A stretch of 64,000 bases of DNA. Source: Epiperipatus broadwayi. Its lineage: Eukaryota > Onychophora > Udeonychophora > Euonychophora > Peripatidae. The position numbers were made by a program, and so were the translations under genes. The stretch lies in NCBI GenBank assembly GCA_028023455.1, contig JAQFVV010000349.1, forward strand, positions 591,501 to 655,500. Reading direction: 5' to 3'. How positions within the stretch are numbered: position 1 is the stretch's first letter; each line of letters begins with the position of its first letter. Positions 1 through 11,000 of the stretch are shown piece by piece. The notes beneath the pieces are model-generated. The model did no database searches, was not told the DNA's origin, and saw nothing but the letters and a program-made list of their open reading frames with translations.

Positions 1-25
1 ATTAAACTCATAATTAATTATACAA

Positions 26-394
26 GACTGGAGACAGCCACTCACTTTTAACACCTTGATTGTAATAATTAAACAAGATTTAATATGTAAACCTTAAATT
101 AAACATAACTCAATGTAAAACCAGCAAGCATCACATGATCACATCTCCAATATGGAGTTTTGCTTTGCTTTGTTTATAACTCAATGTACATGTAAACAAA
201 GGGAGTAAATCACTTTTCCCCAAGCTATGACTTAAAAGCGCTTTAAATGTTGAACAAAGGAATCAAGACTAGAATGAATCCACCTATTCTTAGTGGCTGT
301 GATGTTTACAAGCATACCTTTGTCAACATTAACAATAATACAATACAAGTCTGGGGACACAATCTCATTTTTAATACCTTGATTGTAATAATTA
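26..394. repeat. Direct repeat pair around the left arm
   Basis: Bases 26-76 and 342-394 match directly (TACAAG(A/T)CTGG(A/G)GACA through ACCTTGATTGTAATAATTAA). The outermost bases (ATTAAACTCATAATTAAT at 1-18; ATTAATTATGAGTTTAAT near 398-415) are inverted relative to each other. The arrangement suggests one insertion nested in another. Confidence 0.6.
190..340 (+). repeat. Left arm of a ~1.95-kb inverted-repeat structure around the L1/Tx1-like fragment
   Basis: This arm is closely matched by the reverse complement of 1987-2137. Shared blocks include GGGAGTAAATCAC, CTATGACTTAAAAGC, TAGAATGAA(T/C)CCACCTATTC and AAGCATACCTTTGT. The arms enclose the LINE debris. The sequence TAGAATGAATCCACCTATT recurs near 36545 in another element, so the arms are themselves a dispersed repeat. 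Confidence 0.8.
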
Positions 395-699
395 ATTATT
401 AATTATGAGTTTAATAACTCTTAAGTGCCACATTCCATCTGACTTCTAAATTAATTTCACTCTGAATTCATTTCAATAGAATTTTTATTAACAATAAATA
501 GTGATTACATGCTGATAATGGATAAATAAATGAATAAATTGTACAATAATATGATTATATAATGTTCTAATTGCCATCTGGCTAGATTATGTTATGAGAG
601 CACAATTGTTATACTCTTATGTGGTTAGGTATAATGAAGAGATTGTGTAGAATATGAGAAACTAAGAACTTGTTTAATGGTATTAGCATTTTTAATATA

Positions 700-1980
700 A
701 ACATGAATATTTTCTTTTAAAATTGCCTATTCTATAATGTTGGGTAGGTGGGAGTTGATAATCAGAAAAAGGATAGAGCAGTTAAAGACCAGGTGTCATC
801 AAAGACTTTACTGGAGGCAAGGAGCTGGTCACATTTTTTAATTTTTCTGAGTGTTTGATAAAATAATGGTATGATTTGTGGTGGGGGTAATTCCATGAGA
901 GTTTTGCATCTCACTATCCATATGGAATAAAGGACAAAGGTAGAAAGCCTTATTATTGAAAAGTTCCAATATGAATGGTGTTTTCAAGTGAGAAAATAAT
1001 ACCAGATCTTATGTTGGAATTGATTATAATTATATCTTTCAGTGTTTTAAGTCTTGGACACCAGTGTATAATATGGTCTATAGTTTCATCTTCATGAGCA
1101 CATAGACCACATATAGGGTCAATGCTGGTAAAACCTCTTCAGTGATAAAGAAACCAATTCGTGGGAAGCGCATTAAGATTAATTTTAATGATAAAGTCAA
1201 GGAATTTGCATTCCAGAATCCATCTTTTGAAGTGTGTAATGAGTCTTTGGTTGGTTACTTTTAGGATGTTTTTAATGGGTTGTTGATTATAGTTGATTAT
1301 ATTGTATGCTTTCCATAAGGTGATTTTTTGGTTAAGGTTAGAGGGCATCATCGGGTTATAAAGTTGTAGGTGGTCTATTAGGAATGATATCCATGAACTG
1401 GAAAAGGGTGGAGGATGATCAGTCGGGGTAATTTTTTTAATAATGTTGGAGTATCTGCAGGAGAGAATCAGATTATGTAGAGTGTTGTGGGTTTTTTGTA
1501 AAATGATTTCTTGTATTGAATGGAATGACAGTCCATTGAACCTATGTGGTCGTTGGATACCTCATAAGCTAATAGCAACTGTCCTTCCTCTCCAGAGAAG
1601 TTTGGTGCATAATCGGTTAATTTTATTTTGAAACTGTTTAGACATTTTTATGAATGGAAGATAATATGAGATTTTTTGCATTATGATCATGTTGAGGAAC
1701 CCAACCTTTCCATATAATGAAAGGTATACTCTAGAGAGTGAAGTGGTGATGGCTTCAGTTGATTGGAGGATTGCATCTTGAATCTCTCTTGCCATTGCAG
1801 TTGGAGGTTTGAAGATTGGGAAACCTAGGTATTTTTGGGGGTTAGCAGAAAAGGGAGAGTTAATTTTTTTACCAGACATTATCTTCCAGATGGAAGATTT
1901 GTTAAAATTTATTTGTAGGCCAAGTTTCACTGTATTTCTGTTTAAGATGTTCATGAGATGGGGGAAATTTCACTCTGAAT
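700..1980 (-). mobile_element. Degraded L1/Tx1-like LINE fragment (RT C-terminus and zinc knuckle)
   Basis: On the minus strand 1562-1954 reads L-G-L-Q-I-N-F-N-K-S-S, then K-Y-L-G-F-P-I-F, and a long stretch through S-L-Y-G-K and L-L-W-R-G-R. This order is typical of the region after the RT palm in L1/Tx1 elements. Frame breaks follow. Another open piece, about 1060-1351, reads I-T-L-W-K-A-Y-N-I-I and ends with C-G-L-C ... D-E-T-I-D-H-I-I-H-W-C, a C-terminal CCHC-type knuckle. It has multiple frameshifts and stops, so it is dead. It lies between two ~150-bp inverted repeats. Confidence 0.75.
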
Positions 1981-1986
1981 TATCAA

Positions 1987-2137
1987 CAGTATTAACAAAG
2001 GTATGCTTATAAATGTCAGAGCAACTAAGAATAGGTGGGTTCATTCTATTCTTGATTTCTTTCTTCAACATTTAGAGTGCTTTTAAGTCATAGCCTGGGG
2101 AAATGTGATTTACTCCCTCTGTTTGCATTTAATGCTA
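1987..2137 (-). repeat. Right arm of the inverted-repeat structure, partner of 190-340
   Basis: Reverse-complement match to 190-340 over about 150 bases with scattered substitutions and few indels. Confidence 0.8.
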
Positions 2138-2259
2138 AGATAATTTAAAACAGTTAAGCTGGTAAGATCATACATTATAGGATCATTGGCTAAAGAAATA
2201 ATCACTTGGTTTATTTCAGAAGAAAATAAAAATTAATAATCATTAATTAAAACAAATTA

Positions 2260-2790
2260 ATACCCACAAATATCTTGGCCAGATTTTAAATACAGATGGA
2301 AACATAATGAAGTTAATCATAAAATTTAGCTTAGATTAAATGTTTTTAGTAGAACTAATTTAACATTAAAAGGAAATATGATTTAAAAAGATTATTAATA
2401 TATGTGTTTTATCAGTTCTTCCATATGGATTCAAGACTTGAACACGTAGTAAAAGAGCAATACTGAAACTTCACATCTCTTAATGAATGATAAACAGTTA
2501 TGTGTTGAGAATAACAAAAAAGGATACTGTAAATGAAATGTGTGGGTGACAGAACAAATAGATATTATTGGTCTCACTGAAAAAATAAATTGTAAAGGAG
2601 TTGGACTAGATATATTATTAGAAAACATGATATTAGATGGGCAAATGGAGCCTAGAATAGGATCCTAAGAGATTGTAAAAGACCTAGAAAGCACATATGA
2701 ATTGATGGATAAAATAATGTTTACTGATTTGATGTAGAGAAGAGAAGCTGTTGGTTGGATATCTTGATTAAACTTGGACTACTATCGCAC
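2260..2790 (+). mobile_element. Heavily decayed RTE LINE 3' fragment
   Basis: Weaker match to the same C-terminal part of the RTE ORF: G-Q-I-L-N-T-D-G-N-I-M near the start, the R-T-N-L-T-L-K-G-N-M region, and the D-C-K-R-P-R-K region near 2670. It is more diverged than the 6350 and 52968 copies and carries many stops, so it is older. It lies just beyond the right arm of the inverted-repeat structure at 190-2137. Confidence 0.75.
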
Positions 2791-3099
2791 TTATATTTTA
2801 TAGACACACAATTATTCAATTATTAAATTTTCTTTTTACCATTAAGCTAATTAAAAAATTCAATTTACTATCGCAAATAGATATCCTGAAAAAAAGTTTT
2901 AATAATAGCAAATTGGATTTAATTTAAAACATATTTGCCCTTAAATTTTATTTCAACTATGTAAATACTTACTACTAAAAAAAAAATAAATCCAGAAATG
3001 TAAAATTGTATGATTCTCCTTTTTTTAAACACACACACACACGTGATTAACTTCACAGGCAGAGTGAGAAGACCCTTAAGTGGATTTGTCCAAAATTTA

Positions 3100-3424
3100 T
3101 AATCTCAGCTCAGGGTGGCCTTTGAGCATTCCATCATCAGATTTTCAATTGGATGGACAGTTGGAGTGTGGAGTGGATTGAAGCCTGTCCATTAAAGTAT
3201 GAAGATTGGCTATCTTAATATATACCTGAGCACTTATAACATATATGTGTATAGATGGTAATCTGGACCAACTGATGATTACTGGTTTAGCATGAAATAT
3301 GGATATTGGTGATTATTTATCTTTTCGACATATATGTGTTCAAGTATATCAGTGTTATGAGATAGAGTGGAGAATAGTGGGTTATGTGAAAGTCTGTGCT
3401 CATATACCCTATATATATATATAT
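3100..3424 (+). repeat. Family A dispersed repeat, copy 1
   Basis: Begins AATCTCAGCTCAGGGTGGCC, contains ATCATCAGATTTTCAATTGG and GATGATTACTGGTTTAGCA, and ends at GTGAAAGTCTGTGCTCATA followed by a TA run. It is the first of about twenty family members in the window. The LTR element starts right after its TA run, and copy 2 continues beyond the LTR insertion. Confidence 0.85.
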
Positions 3425-3441
3425 TGAACCGATTTTGAATA

Positions 3442-5129
3442 TGTAACTTCGAAACACCGGTCTCTTAGGCAGAGAAGAACATACTCGGAGAGTATGTATG
3501 CCCAAACGATAGCTATAAAGTATATAACTAGCGTTACATTTCCAGGACATAGCTTCTTCTTGGCTGTTGAGTTCAACACCAAGTTCAAAGCACTTTTTTT
3601 TGTTTGTGTATAAACATGGGCACCAGCTGCTTATTCTAAAAGAATACTAAAAGAATAGACAACGCACTTTGAACAGTGGCCACTAACTCAACGCCTAAAT
3701 CCACGACTAGCTCAGTTGTTTGTAATCACTAATAGATTATACTTAATTAGTGGTTAAAAGACTTGATAAAAGGGAATTGATAAAAAGAATTGACAGACAA
3801 ATAAAGTTTAATTTGAAAGATAATTTATTAACTAACATTTATTTACTAAATTTAAACATTTTATAATTCTAATAAAAACACACGCATATTTTAAATTAAC
3901 ATTCTAAATAGTTTAAATATTCTTGAATATTTTCATAACAGAACACTGGGAATTTATCTACTTTGACGAATAATATTGATATAAGGATCACGCACATATT
4001 AACTCATGCACACACATAATAATGATAATAAAGTATTACATAGCATTTGAAATTTAAACACACACATATCAATAGTTCATTTATGTATGACATCGAGTTC
4101 ATACAATTAGACTCTTGGAAGATTCGTACAAATTAATGCAATGCAATGGCTATTACAGTATAAACGAAAAAAAGCAAATGTTTTACCTAGGATTTTGAAT
4201 GTTGATGTAGAATTTTGTTCTTTGGAGGCTGCTTTCAGTGAAAATGTTTCCATTATGAATGCTTACCAGCCGGCTGGGACATTTCCTTGCTGAGTTTCCT
4301 GATTTTCACGATTATTACTATCGGAGACAATTAGATATTGACGGAGGTTTTCTAAGTTGTTACGTTGACATTATTTCACGGGCAGATCTTGCTGTTTTCA
4401 TCGGACTTTTTAGGCTGTGGAGAGGCGTAAATTCCCAAAATCTTCTCAACACTGCATTTTGTTTGTTAACTGACTCAATTAATTTCTGAACTGCACTACT
4501 CAATTACTTTTGTGAACTCTTTACTGTCCGATAAAAAAAGGTCTATTTACACCTGCCCCTTGTTGTCTTTTTAATATCTCTGGCAAAGATCTGTTGTCAA
4601 ATTCCAGTGATAATCATTTGATAAACGTGTTTTGAAAGATTGCTTAATTAGTAATAGCCATGCAAAAATGTTGTTTGATATTAATTAATAACCATTGCCG
4701 TGTTTTTTAATGATAATCTTCTTTAACTTTCATTTATTTATAATAACATTTATTCTATTGTTGACACTCGCACATATATTAGTTTTAACATTATTTTTTC
4801 TTTAATTAAACTTGAATGAAAAGAGATTTGTATGGTTTAACCTTTTAAATTATATTTTTACGAATACTAATAAAAACTCTTTACTTCCTTTTATAACCCT
4901 TAGTTTAATTTCTCTAACGAAACACCCCTCTCCCCTTCTGATTAATTAATTGTAGCTTTTTTATTTCAAAACTAACGCTAGAAAACTTTTTGATTCTTAT
5001 CCTTTTCTAAAACAAACTGCAATAAACTCTTCAATGTTTAATTTTATGTTTTTCTTTTATGAACGATTATTTTAATAATATAATTTTAGATAAAATTATA
5101 TGTGCTTATATCAATATAGGTACATTACA
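3442..5129 (-). mobile_element. Probable long terminal repeat of a gypsy-like LTR retrotransposon
   Basis: Read on the minus strand, the segment starts TGTAATG and ends GTTACA, giving the TG...CA ends and 5-bp inverted termini (TGTAA/TTACA) expected of an LTR. It is immediately preceded on that strand by a purine run AAAAAGGAGGGACGG (5130-5144), as a polypurine tract sits before a 3' LTR. A strong internal hairpin is present (around 3560-3700). I saw no second LTR in the window. The 1.7-kb length is large but possible. The open frame at 4259-4489 (+) inside it looks accidental. Confidence 0.5.
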
Positions 5130-5560
5130 CCGTCCCTCCTTTTTGAGAGTAAAATGCGCTATTTTTGACCATTTTATCTCTGACAACATTAAATCTTAAT
5201 TTATTATTCTTTCTAAGTTTGCTTTTTGGTATCTTTTCCTTTCCATACTAAGAGCAATCCCCAATTATGCTTTTCTTCTTTCTATGCTGGTAACATTGCT
5301 TACAATGTTCGTCCTGAGGACAAACTAAATTTGTGGCACAGGAATCTTTTATAAATGAAGCTTCGACTGCCGATTCTCTTGATCGGACTTTGACTAAGAA
5401 AAGGTGGCTGCCATGGCAGGAATTTCAACTGTCCATTTCTGACTTACGCCCTGGAAAATGATTGCCGATTCTCTTGATCGGACTTTGACTAAGCAGCTGC
5501 AATGGCAGGAATTTTCAACTGTCCATTTCCGACTTACGCTTTGGAAAACGAGGTACGAGA
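5130..5560 (-). mobile_element. Truncated internal 3' end of the LTR element, with a 95-bp tandem duplication
   Basis: The polypurine tract (5130-5144) is preceded on the minus strand by about 200 bases with a partly open Cys/Lys-rich frame and then by a direct tandem duplication. Bases from about 5365 and from about 5460 match with a 95-bp offset (shared GATTCTCTTGATCGGACTTT, and GGCAGGAATTT). The element is truncated near 5560 at a TA run. PBS, integrase and RT are not seen. Confidence 0.45.
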
Positions 5561-6033
5561 ATATATATATAGATAGGTATATAATAAGCCTGTGTTTCAG
5601 TTATTACATAGTAGAGATGTCTGCCCATCCATTGTATATGTATTAAATGGATTAAGTCCTGTAGATGAGGGGTCACATTGACCTTAGGTCAACATGGGTG
5701 TGACAAGAATCTTGGCCTCAGGGTGGCCTTTCAACATTCCATAATCAGATTTTCAATTGGATGGACGGTTGAAGAGTTGGAGGGTGGAGTAGATTGAAGC
5801 CTGTCCATTAAAGTATAAAGATTGGCTATCTTAATATATACCTGAGCACTTATAGCATATATGTGTAGAGATGGTAATCTGGACCAACTGATGATTGCTA
5901 GTTTAGCATGAAATACGTATATTGGTGATTATTTATCTTTTGACAAATATGTGTTCAAGTGTATCAGTGTTATAAGATAGAGTGGAGAGTGGTGGGTCAT
6001 GTGAAAGTCTGTGCTCACATACCCTTTATACTA
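5559..6033 (+). repeat. Family A dispersed repeat, copy 2 (longest unit)
   Basis: Contains the additional 5' part (AATAAGCCTGTGTTTCAGTT, then CATTGTATATGTATTAAATG and GTCACATTGACCTTAGGTCA) followed by the whole body seen in copy 1. The bases AATAAGCCTGT occur at the start here but at the end of copies at 37150 and 48911, so the family tends to be organised as head-to-tail units. Confidence 0.85.
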
Positions 6034-6349
6034 GCTTGCTTCTGTTATTTTATTTTATTTTTTTAAAAAGTGAAGTCATGGTTTTTGTTGTTATTGCATT
6101 ATGCTTCCAGTCTTCTTAAATTTTTTGTACTTTATTTTTTACATTTCTGTTAATACGTATTTATTAAACTAGTTCATTAAAAGTAATAACAAAATGAAGT
6201 GATTTAAAAAAAAATGAACAATTTTTGATTATTAAAGGGAAGAGAAAATGGAATATTTTTTCCATATAGCCTATTAAGCATTGTGAAGCAGTTGTCTTGT
6301 CACCACACTTGTGGTGCACGTTATGTTGGTAGGTAATGTATGTTAAACT

Positions 6350-6925
6350 GTAAATATATCTTGGTCAGATTATCATTACGGATAGAAACATAATGAATGA
6401 AATTAATCATAGAGTTAAACTTGGCTGGAATGCTTTTGGTAGAAATAATTTAATATTAAAAGGAAATATGCTTATGTGTTTGAAAAAGGTTTTTAATAAA
6501 AGTGTGTTACCAGTTCTTACTTATGGATTTTAGACTTGGAGACTTAACAGAAGAGCAATACAGAGATTTCAGACCACTCAATGAAGTATGGATATATAAG
6601 AACAACAAGAAGAGATGGAAAATGAATTACATGAGTGGGAGAACAGACAGGTGTTATTAACACCATTGAAAGAATAAAGTCTGAAGTGGAGTTGGGCTGG
6701 ACATATTGTTAGAAGAAATGATAATAGATTATCAGTTGAAATCTTAAACTGAATTCCAAGAGATTGTAAAAAACCTAGAACCAGACCACATGTGAGATGG
6801 ATGGATGAAATAAGGAAATGTGTGGAAGTGATATGGAGAAAAGCTCGAGATGAGAGTTGTATTGAACTTGGAAAGATTGTCATCCGATAATGAGGATTCT
6901 ATAATTGGCGATGACAGAGCTTGCT
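6350..6925 (+). mobile_element. 5'-truncated RTE LINE fragment (3' third), decayed
   Basis: Nucleotide and codon-level similarity to about residues 795-980 of the intact RTE ORF: L-G-W-N-A-F-G-R-N-N-L-I-L-K-G-N-M, then L-T-Y-G, N-R-R-A-I-Q-R, W-S-W-A-G-H-I, and V-R-W-M-D-E. Several stops and frameshifts (for example TAG after the L-T-Y-G-F region) make it a dead copy. Confidence 0.88.
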
Positions 6926-7249
6926 TTTTTTTTTTAATTAAATGAAATGATTTTTGTTATCTTTCAATACATTTAGAAAGGAATTTTTTAAAATATAAAA
7001 ATAAATATTTCGACAATACAATATTTCATATTTATATTTATAGTATTAAAGTTTTATTTTTTTAATTTGTATTACTTTTAATAATAATAAATTAAAGGAA
7101 TTAAATTATTACATTAGATTAACTTTTATTTTTTTTATTAACTTTGTATTAAATGTGATTATTTAATCTGTAACATTTATTTTTATACATACACATATAT
7201 AAAACATTATGGAAAATTATATTATTTAATATAATCCACTAGATGTCGC

Positions 7250-7590
7250 CGAACTCATTCATATGTCTTATTCAATTAGCGCTTTTCCTTGTCAGATTGT
7301 GATTGTACTAAGAGTACCGGGGTTTTTAAATTGCTTCACCATTTCCCTCTCAGCAATTACTTTTTTTATTAATTATGCACAAGTTTTGAAATAACATCAA
7401 TTTTGTCAAATTATTTATTATTCATTAATAAGTTAGCTTCTGAACTATCGGAAAATAATATTAGCTTATTGCATCTGGCAAACTACGATAGAATTTACGA
7501 TTTTTAAAGTCGAAGACCGATCATACGTGTACGGGTAATCGTCCGCATCCCGTAAGAATAGGAAAAAAAAATTTTAAGTGAAAAACCAGG
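7250..7590 (+). promoter_or_regulatory. Probable promoter and 5' leader of the M2 peptidase gene
   Basis: The stretch before the peptidase ATG is less repetitive than its surroundings and has several CpG-containing patches (around 7240-7320 and 7500-7560). No clear TATA box at a fixed distance was recognised. The last 60 bases before the ATG are purine-rich, as in a leader. The transcription start is not determinable by eye, so this is placed by position relative to the exon. Confidence 0.35.
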
Positions 7591-7806
7591 ATGCAAGGAC
7601 TTTTAACGGGATTGTTTTTTATTATCTTACTGATGCTGAAAATATCATCTTCTACTATTCCCGATCCTGAATTACTTTTGAACGAAAAATTAGCTACCGA
7701 ATGGTTTAATGAGTTTAATCAATTAGCGCAACAAGTTTACTACGAAAGATCTTACGCTGAATGGAATTATTCTACAAACATAACTGAAGAAAATAAGCAA
7801 AAAAAG
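7591..7806 (+). CDS. First coding exon of an angiotensin-converting-enzyme-like (M2) peptidase
   Basis: This exon encodes 72 residues, starting at the first ATG after an AT-rich leader and ending exactly in phase 0 at AAG|GTGAGT (donor at 7807), a near-perfect splice site. Residues 1-21 are a hydrophobic signal peptide. Residues 34-72 match the start of the M2 dicarboxypeptidase domain: A-T-E-W-F then F-N-Q-L-A-Q-Q-V-Y-Y, then A-E-W-N-Y and T-N-I-T. The WNY and TN(I/L)T blocks are characteristic of ACE, and the latter is also a glycosylation sequon. Family members cleave dipeptides from peptide C-termini using an HEXXH zinc site, as secreted or membrane-anchored enzymes. The zinc-site exons were not noticed in this window, so only the N-terminus is present here. 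Reading past 7806 gives an intronic extension and a stop. Identity as an M2 family member is fairly secure; whether the full protein keeps its catalytic residues cannot be seen. Confidence 0.85.
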
Positions 7807-8486
7807 GTGAGTTTAATATTTTTATCCATCATCATATTTTAATTTATTTTAAATAAAACTATTCGCGTAAAATATAATAAATTATTTTTTTTGAAAAAAT
7901 TAGTATGATTGGTAGAACGCTGAAGTATACACGAATGTATGTGCGAGTATATAGACGTGTATATTATGTGCTTATTTATTATTTAAATACAATGTTTTAA
8001 AATAATATTTTTGTATTATAATATTCGATAAAGTCATATAAGATTGCGCTCATATATATATATATTGGAAAAAAATTAATTAGTAAAAGACTCCGAAATA
8101 ATATAAATAAACTGTGAGAGTGAGGTTTTAAAAAGCTTTTTATTGATTTATTAATTTTTTTAAAACAATTCAAAGCTCTATATATTTTTAATTAAATTAC
8201 TGTTTGTATAGAGATATTTTACTTTTTGTTACATATATATATCAGTGGTTGCGGTGAGATCAGAGAAAAACACAAACAGTTTTTCATTATAAATCAAAAT
8301 ATGAATCAAATGTTATAAATAAAAATATCACATTTGCATAATTTAATAATGTTTCTTATGAGCTTTAAACAAATTATTTAAATCATTAAAACCAATTGAA
8401 TTTCATATACAGTATATATATATCATATATTATAATACAGCAAATGTACATCCACTTTTTCTTTTAAAATATATATGTTCTACAAT

Positions 8487-8792
8487 AATATCAACAAATT
8501 AAAAATCCTCATTTTTCTTTTCAAAAACTTTATTTTTTTATCTCAATACTAAACATATATTTAAATATTTATATAATACAAAACTTCAACGTTTCAACTG
8601 TTTTTATCTTCATACGGTCATTTTCAAGGATATCTCTCTCCCACTGCTATATTTTAAAATATAGCTGTATGAAGATAAAAACAGTTGAAACGTTGGAGTT
8701 TTGTATTATATAAATATATATGTTCAGTATTGAGATAAGAAAATAAAGTTTTTGAAAAGAAAAAGGAGAAGGATTTTTAATTTGTTGATATT
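8487..8792. repeat. ~300-bp hairpin element
   Basis: The arms are 8487-8616 and about 8664-8792 (outer AATATCAACAAATT against AATTTGTTGATATT; inner GTTTCAACTGTTTTTATCTT against AAGATAAAAACAGTTGAAAC), with a loop of about 50 bases. The GTATGAAGA ... GTTGAAACGTTG core recalls the hammerhead-like motif of other hairpins here but lacks its stems. Confidence 0.85.
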
Positions 8793-8799
8793 ATATATA

Positions 8800-9545
8800 T
8801 ATTAAAAAATAAGACAGCATTGCCAACAAAATTTGTTTCTCTATATTCTCTTAACCAAGGTATTGTTTCATAATAGCTAACATTAAAATACAATACAGAT
8901 TTTATTATATTATTTAAATTTATCATTTCTAATTGTAGTCTTCCTGTCTTTATTATTGTTTATCAATGAACTCAGAAATCCAAATAATCTTGTCAATAAA
9001 AAATTAAATATGTAATTTTTATTGATTGATTTGCTCATTTTGAAATTAAAATGTTTCTCTCTATATAAATTATAAAAATGTGCATTATGCAAAAAGCAGA
9101 TCAAAATATTACTCTTAACCATATTAATATATGGTAATTTTAATAAAAAATAGTTTTAATACTATTTGATTGACAATAGAAAAACATATACAATTCAATT
9201 ACAACATTGGACAAATTATTTTGTGAATTTATTTTAAAAATTGTTTTCATACTAGTATAGATTATTATTAATATCACTGAACTATTTATTATCTGCCGCA
9301 GACTAAGCTTAAAACTGTATAGATTTGATTCAAAAATATGCTTAATTCATGCTTAGGCAAAGATATGTCAAGATGAAAAAACATTATCAGTATAATGTTT
9401 TGGAAATCAGCAATTATATAATAGAGTCCATAATGACCAAAATCCACACATTATATATAAAACTGCAAGTCTCCAAGCAGGATGCAGTACTATTAATTAC
9501 GGTGAATTGTCCACATATCTATTCATAAGGATTTATCAACACAAT
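8800..9545. other. AT-rich DNA, nothing recognised
   Basis: Between the 8487 hairpin and the Penelope-like fossil there are only short chance frames and A/T runs. Confidence 0.6.
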
Positions 9546-9768
9546 TACTTTTACAAATGAGCCACAAATAATTCCAAACATGAGTCTATCTTTATTGATC
9601 ACCAAAATGCAATGGCCATACATTCGAGAGCCATAGCTGCTAACATTGCATGTATCAAGCAAAATGACTTTAAGTGGAAAATCAAAGAGGCATGGCATGC
9701 AGCTAACAACTCTAATGCCATAAACAAGAAAAAATCATGCTTACCTCTTTTGAAGAAATGGGCAATAT
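9546..9768 (+). pseudogene. Penelope-like retroelement C-terminal (GIY-YIG-side) fossil
   Basis: The frame ending at the TAA near 9770 reads K-H-E-S-I-F, N-A-M-A-I-H-S-R, then F-K-W-K-I-K-E-A-W-H-A-A-N-N-S-N-A-I-N and finishes L-P-L-L-K-K-W-A-I. The spacing of S/N-A-x-A-x-H, the (R/K)-x-x-x-E-A-W-H-x-x-N block and N-x-(I/L)-N resembles the end of the GIY-YIG endonuclease domain that closes Penelope-like elements. Upstream there are stops and no complete GIY or YIG motif. This is pattern resemblance from memory of the family, so moderate confidence only. Confidence 0.4.
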
Positions 9769-10599
9769 AATTTGCATATATTTAAATAAATTTACTACCT
9801 GTATATATATATGCATGTAAACCCAAATTATATATATCTCAATGCTATGAATATATGGACATAATTTATCCTCAAACCTGCTGAGCTTCAATAAAAACTT
9901 ATTTATTAGCTTTTCTTAGGACAGCACTAAGCACAGATCCTTATAAATAACATTTAATACTAGCTAGATTAAATATGTCTTGTTACCACTTTTACATAAA
10001 AAAAGTTAATAATTAAATGCTTGGCTTTGATATTTTTAATGCAGAAAAAGTTTTAAAATGTACACCATTAATTTATAAGTAGCTTTGAAGGCATGAAAAT
10101 ATGTTGTTTGTTAATTAATATAAGAAAAATAAAGTAAAATTATAATTGAGTGAGAATTGACCTTAGTTTGTCTACACATTGCATCTCTTTTAAAGAAGCT
10201 GATCTAGATGGTCATGGCCATACTTATTATAAATGATGACAATAATCAGGATAAATTGGCATATATTTATAAATAATCTTTATTTTGTAGATGTTATTCC
10301 ATTAAATTAAAAAAAAGAAATGAATTAAACTAATTGAAATTTAGTAAAAATAAAAATTCAGTAATTCAATTCGATTTATTAATATTTAAGCAGTAAAAGA
10401 ATAATCACCCATGTGATTTAGTGATATTAGAATGATGGATTCTGAAACTTATGTCCATGAATTGGAATTCCAATTTTATCACTTTTGTATATAAATTAAA
10501 ATAATAGAGAAATTTTATTCTCTGATTTAGAATAATATTTATGAACTCATTTATGAACTAAGTTTAAATATCAACAAAACTAAAGCATAGATTGGTATC

Positions 10600-11000
10600 A
10601 TTCTGTCTTCACGTGATAACCATTCTTTATGCTTATACAAGCTGTTTAGACAGTGGCTGACACTCTATACAGTAGTGCTACTCAGTCCAAGTCAGTGTAA
10701 TCAATGGATACAAGCTAATAAGCTTGAATTGAAAATGTTGTTGCATTTTCATTTTAGAATCAAATCTTTATAGTTAGCTATTAAGATAAAAGATGGCTGC
10801 TGGAGAGTTATATTGGATCCTAAGATCTAGGTGCAGTGCTCTCAAATCTAAGGCTCCTCATGACAAAAGCTACAAACTAGAAACTAGTCTGGGGATAGTG
10901 GATGAGTAGGCACTAGATAGGGATTTCATGTCCAAAACGTCTTGCATCCATTGATTACGTTGGTTTGCACTGAGTGGCACTACTGTATGGAGAGTTTAGC
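10600..11000 (+). repeat. Family B foldback element, copy 1
   Basis: Contains the family B blocks GATCCTAAGATCTAGGTGCA, GTGGATGAGTAGGCACTAGA and ACTACTGTATGGAGAGTTT. The left side (about 10620-10700) is a degenerate inverted partner of the right end (ACTCTATACAGTAGTGCTAC against GTAGTGCCAC-type sequence). It carries a broken hammerhead-like motif at 10855-10895. Confidence 0.75.

Noticed and set aside
4259-4489. 76-codon plus-strand frame in a GC-richer patch
   Set aside because: Lies inside the LTR-like segment, has no splice context or recognised domain, and is on the opposite strand to the element.
8580-8715. Hammerhead reading of GTATGAAGATA ... GTTGAAACGTTG in both hairpin arms
   Set aside because: The core is disrupted and no stem II can form; only the overall style is shared.
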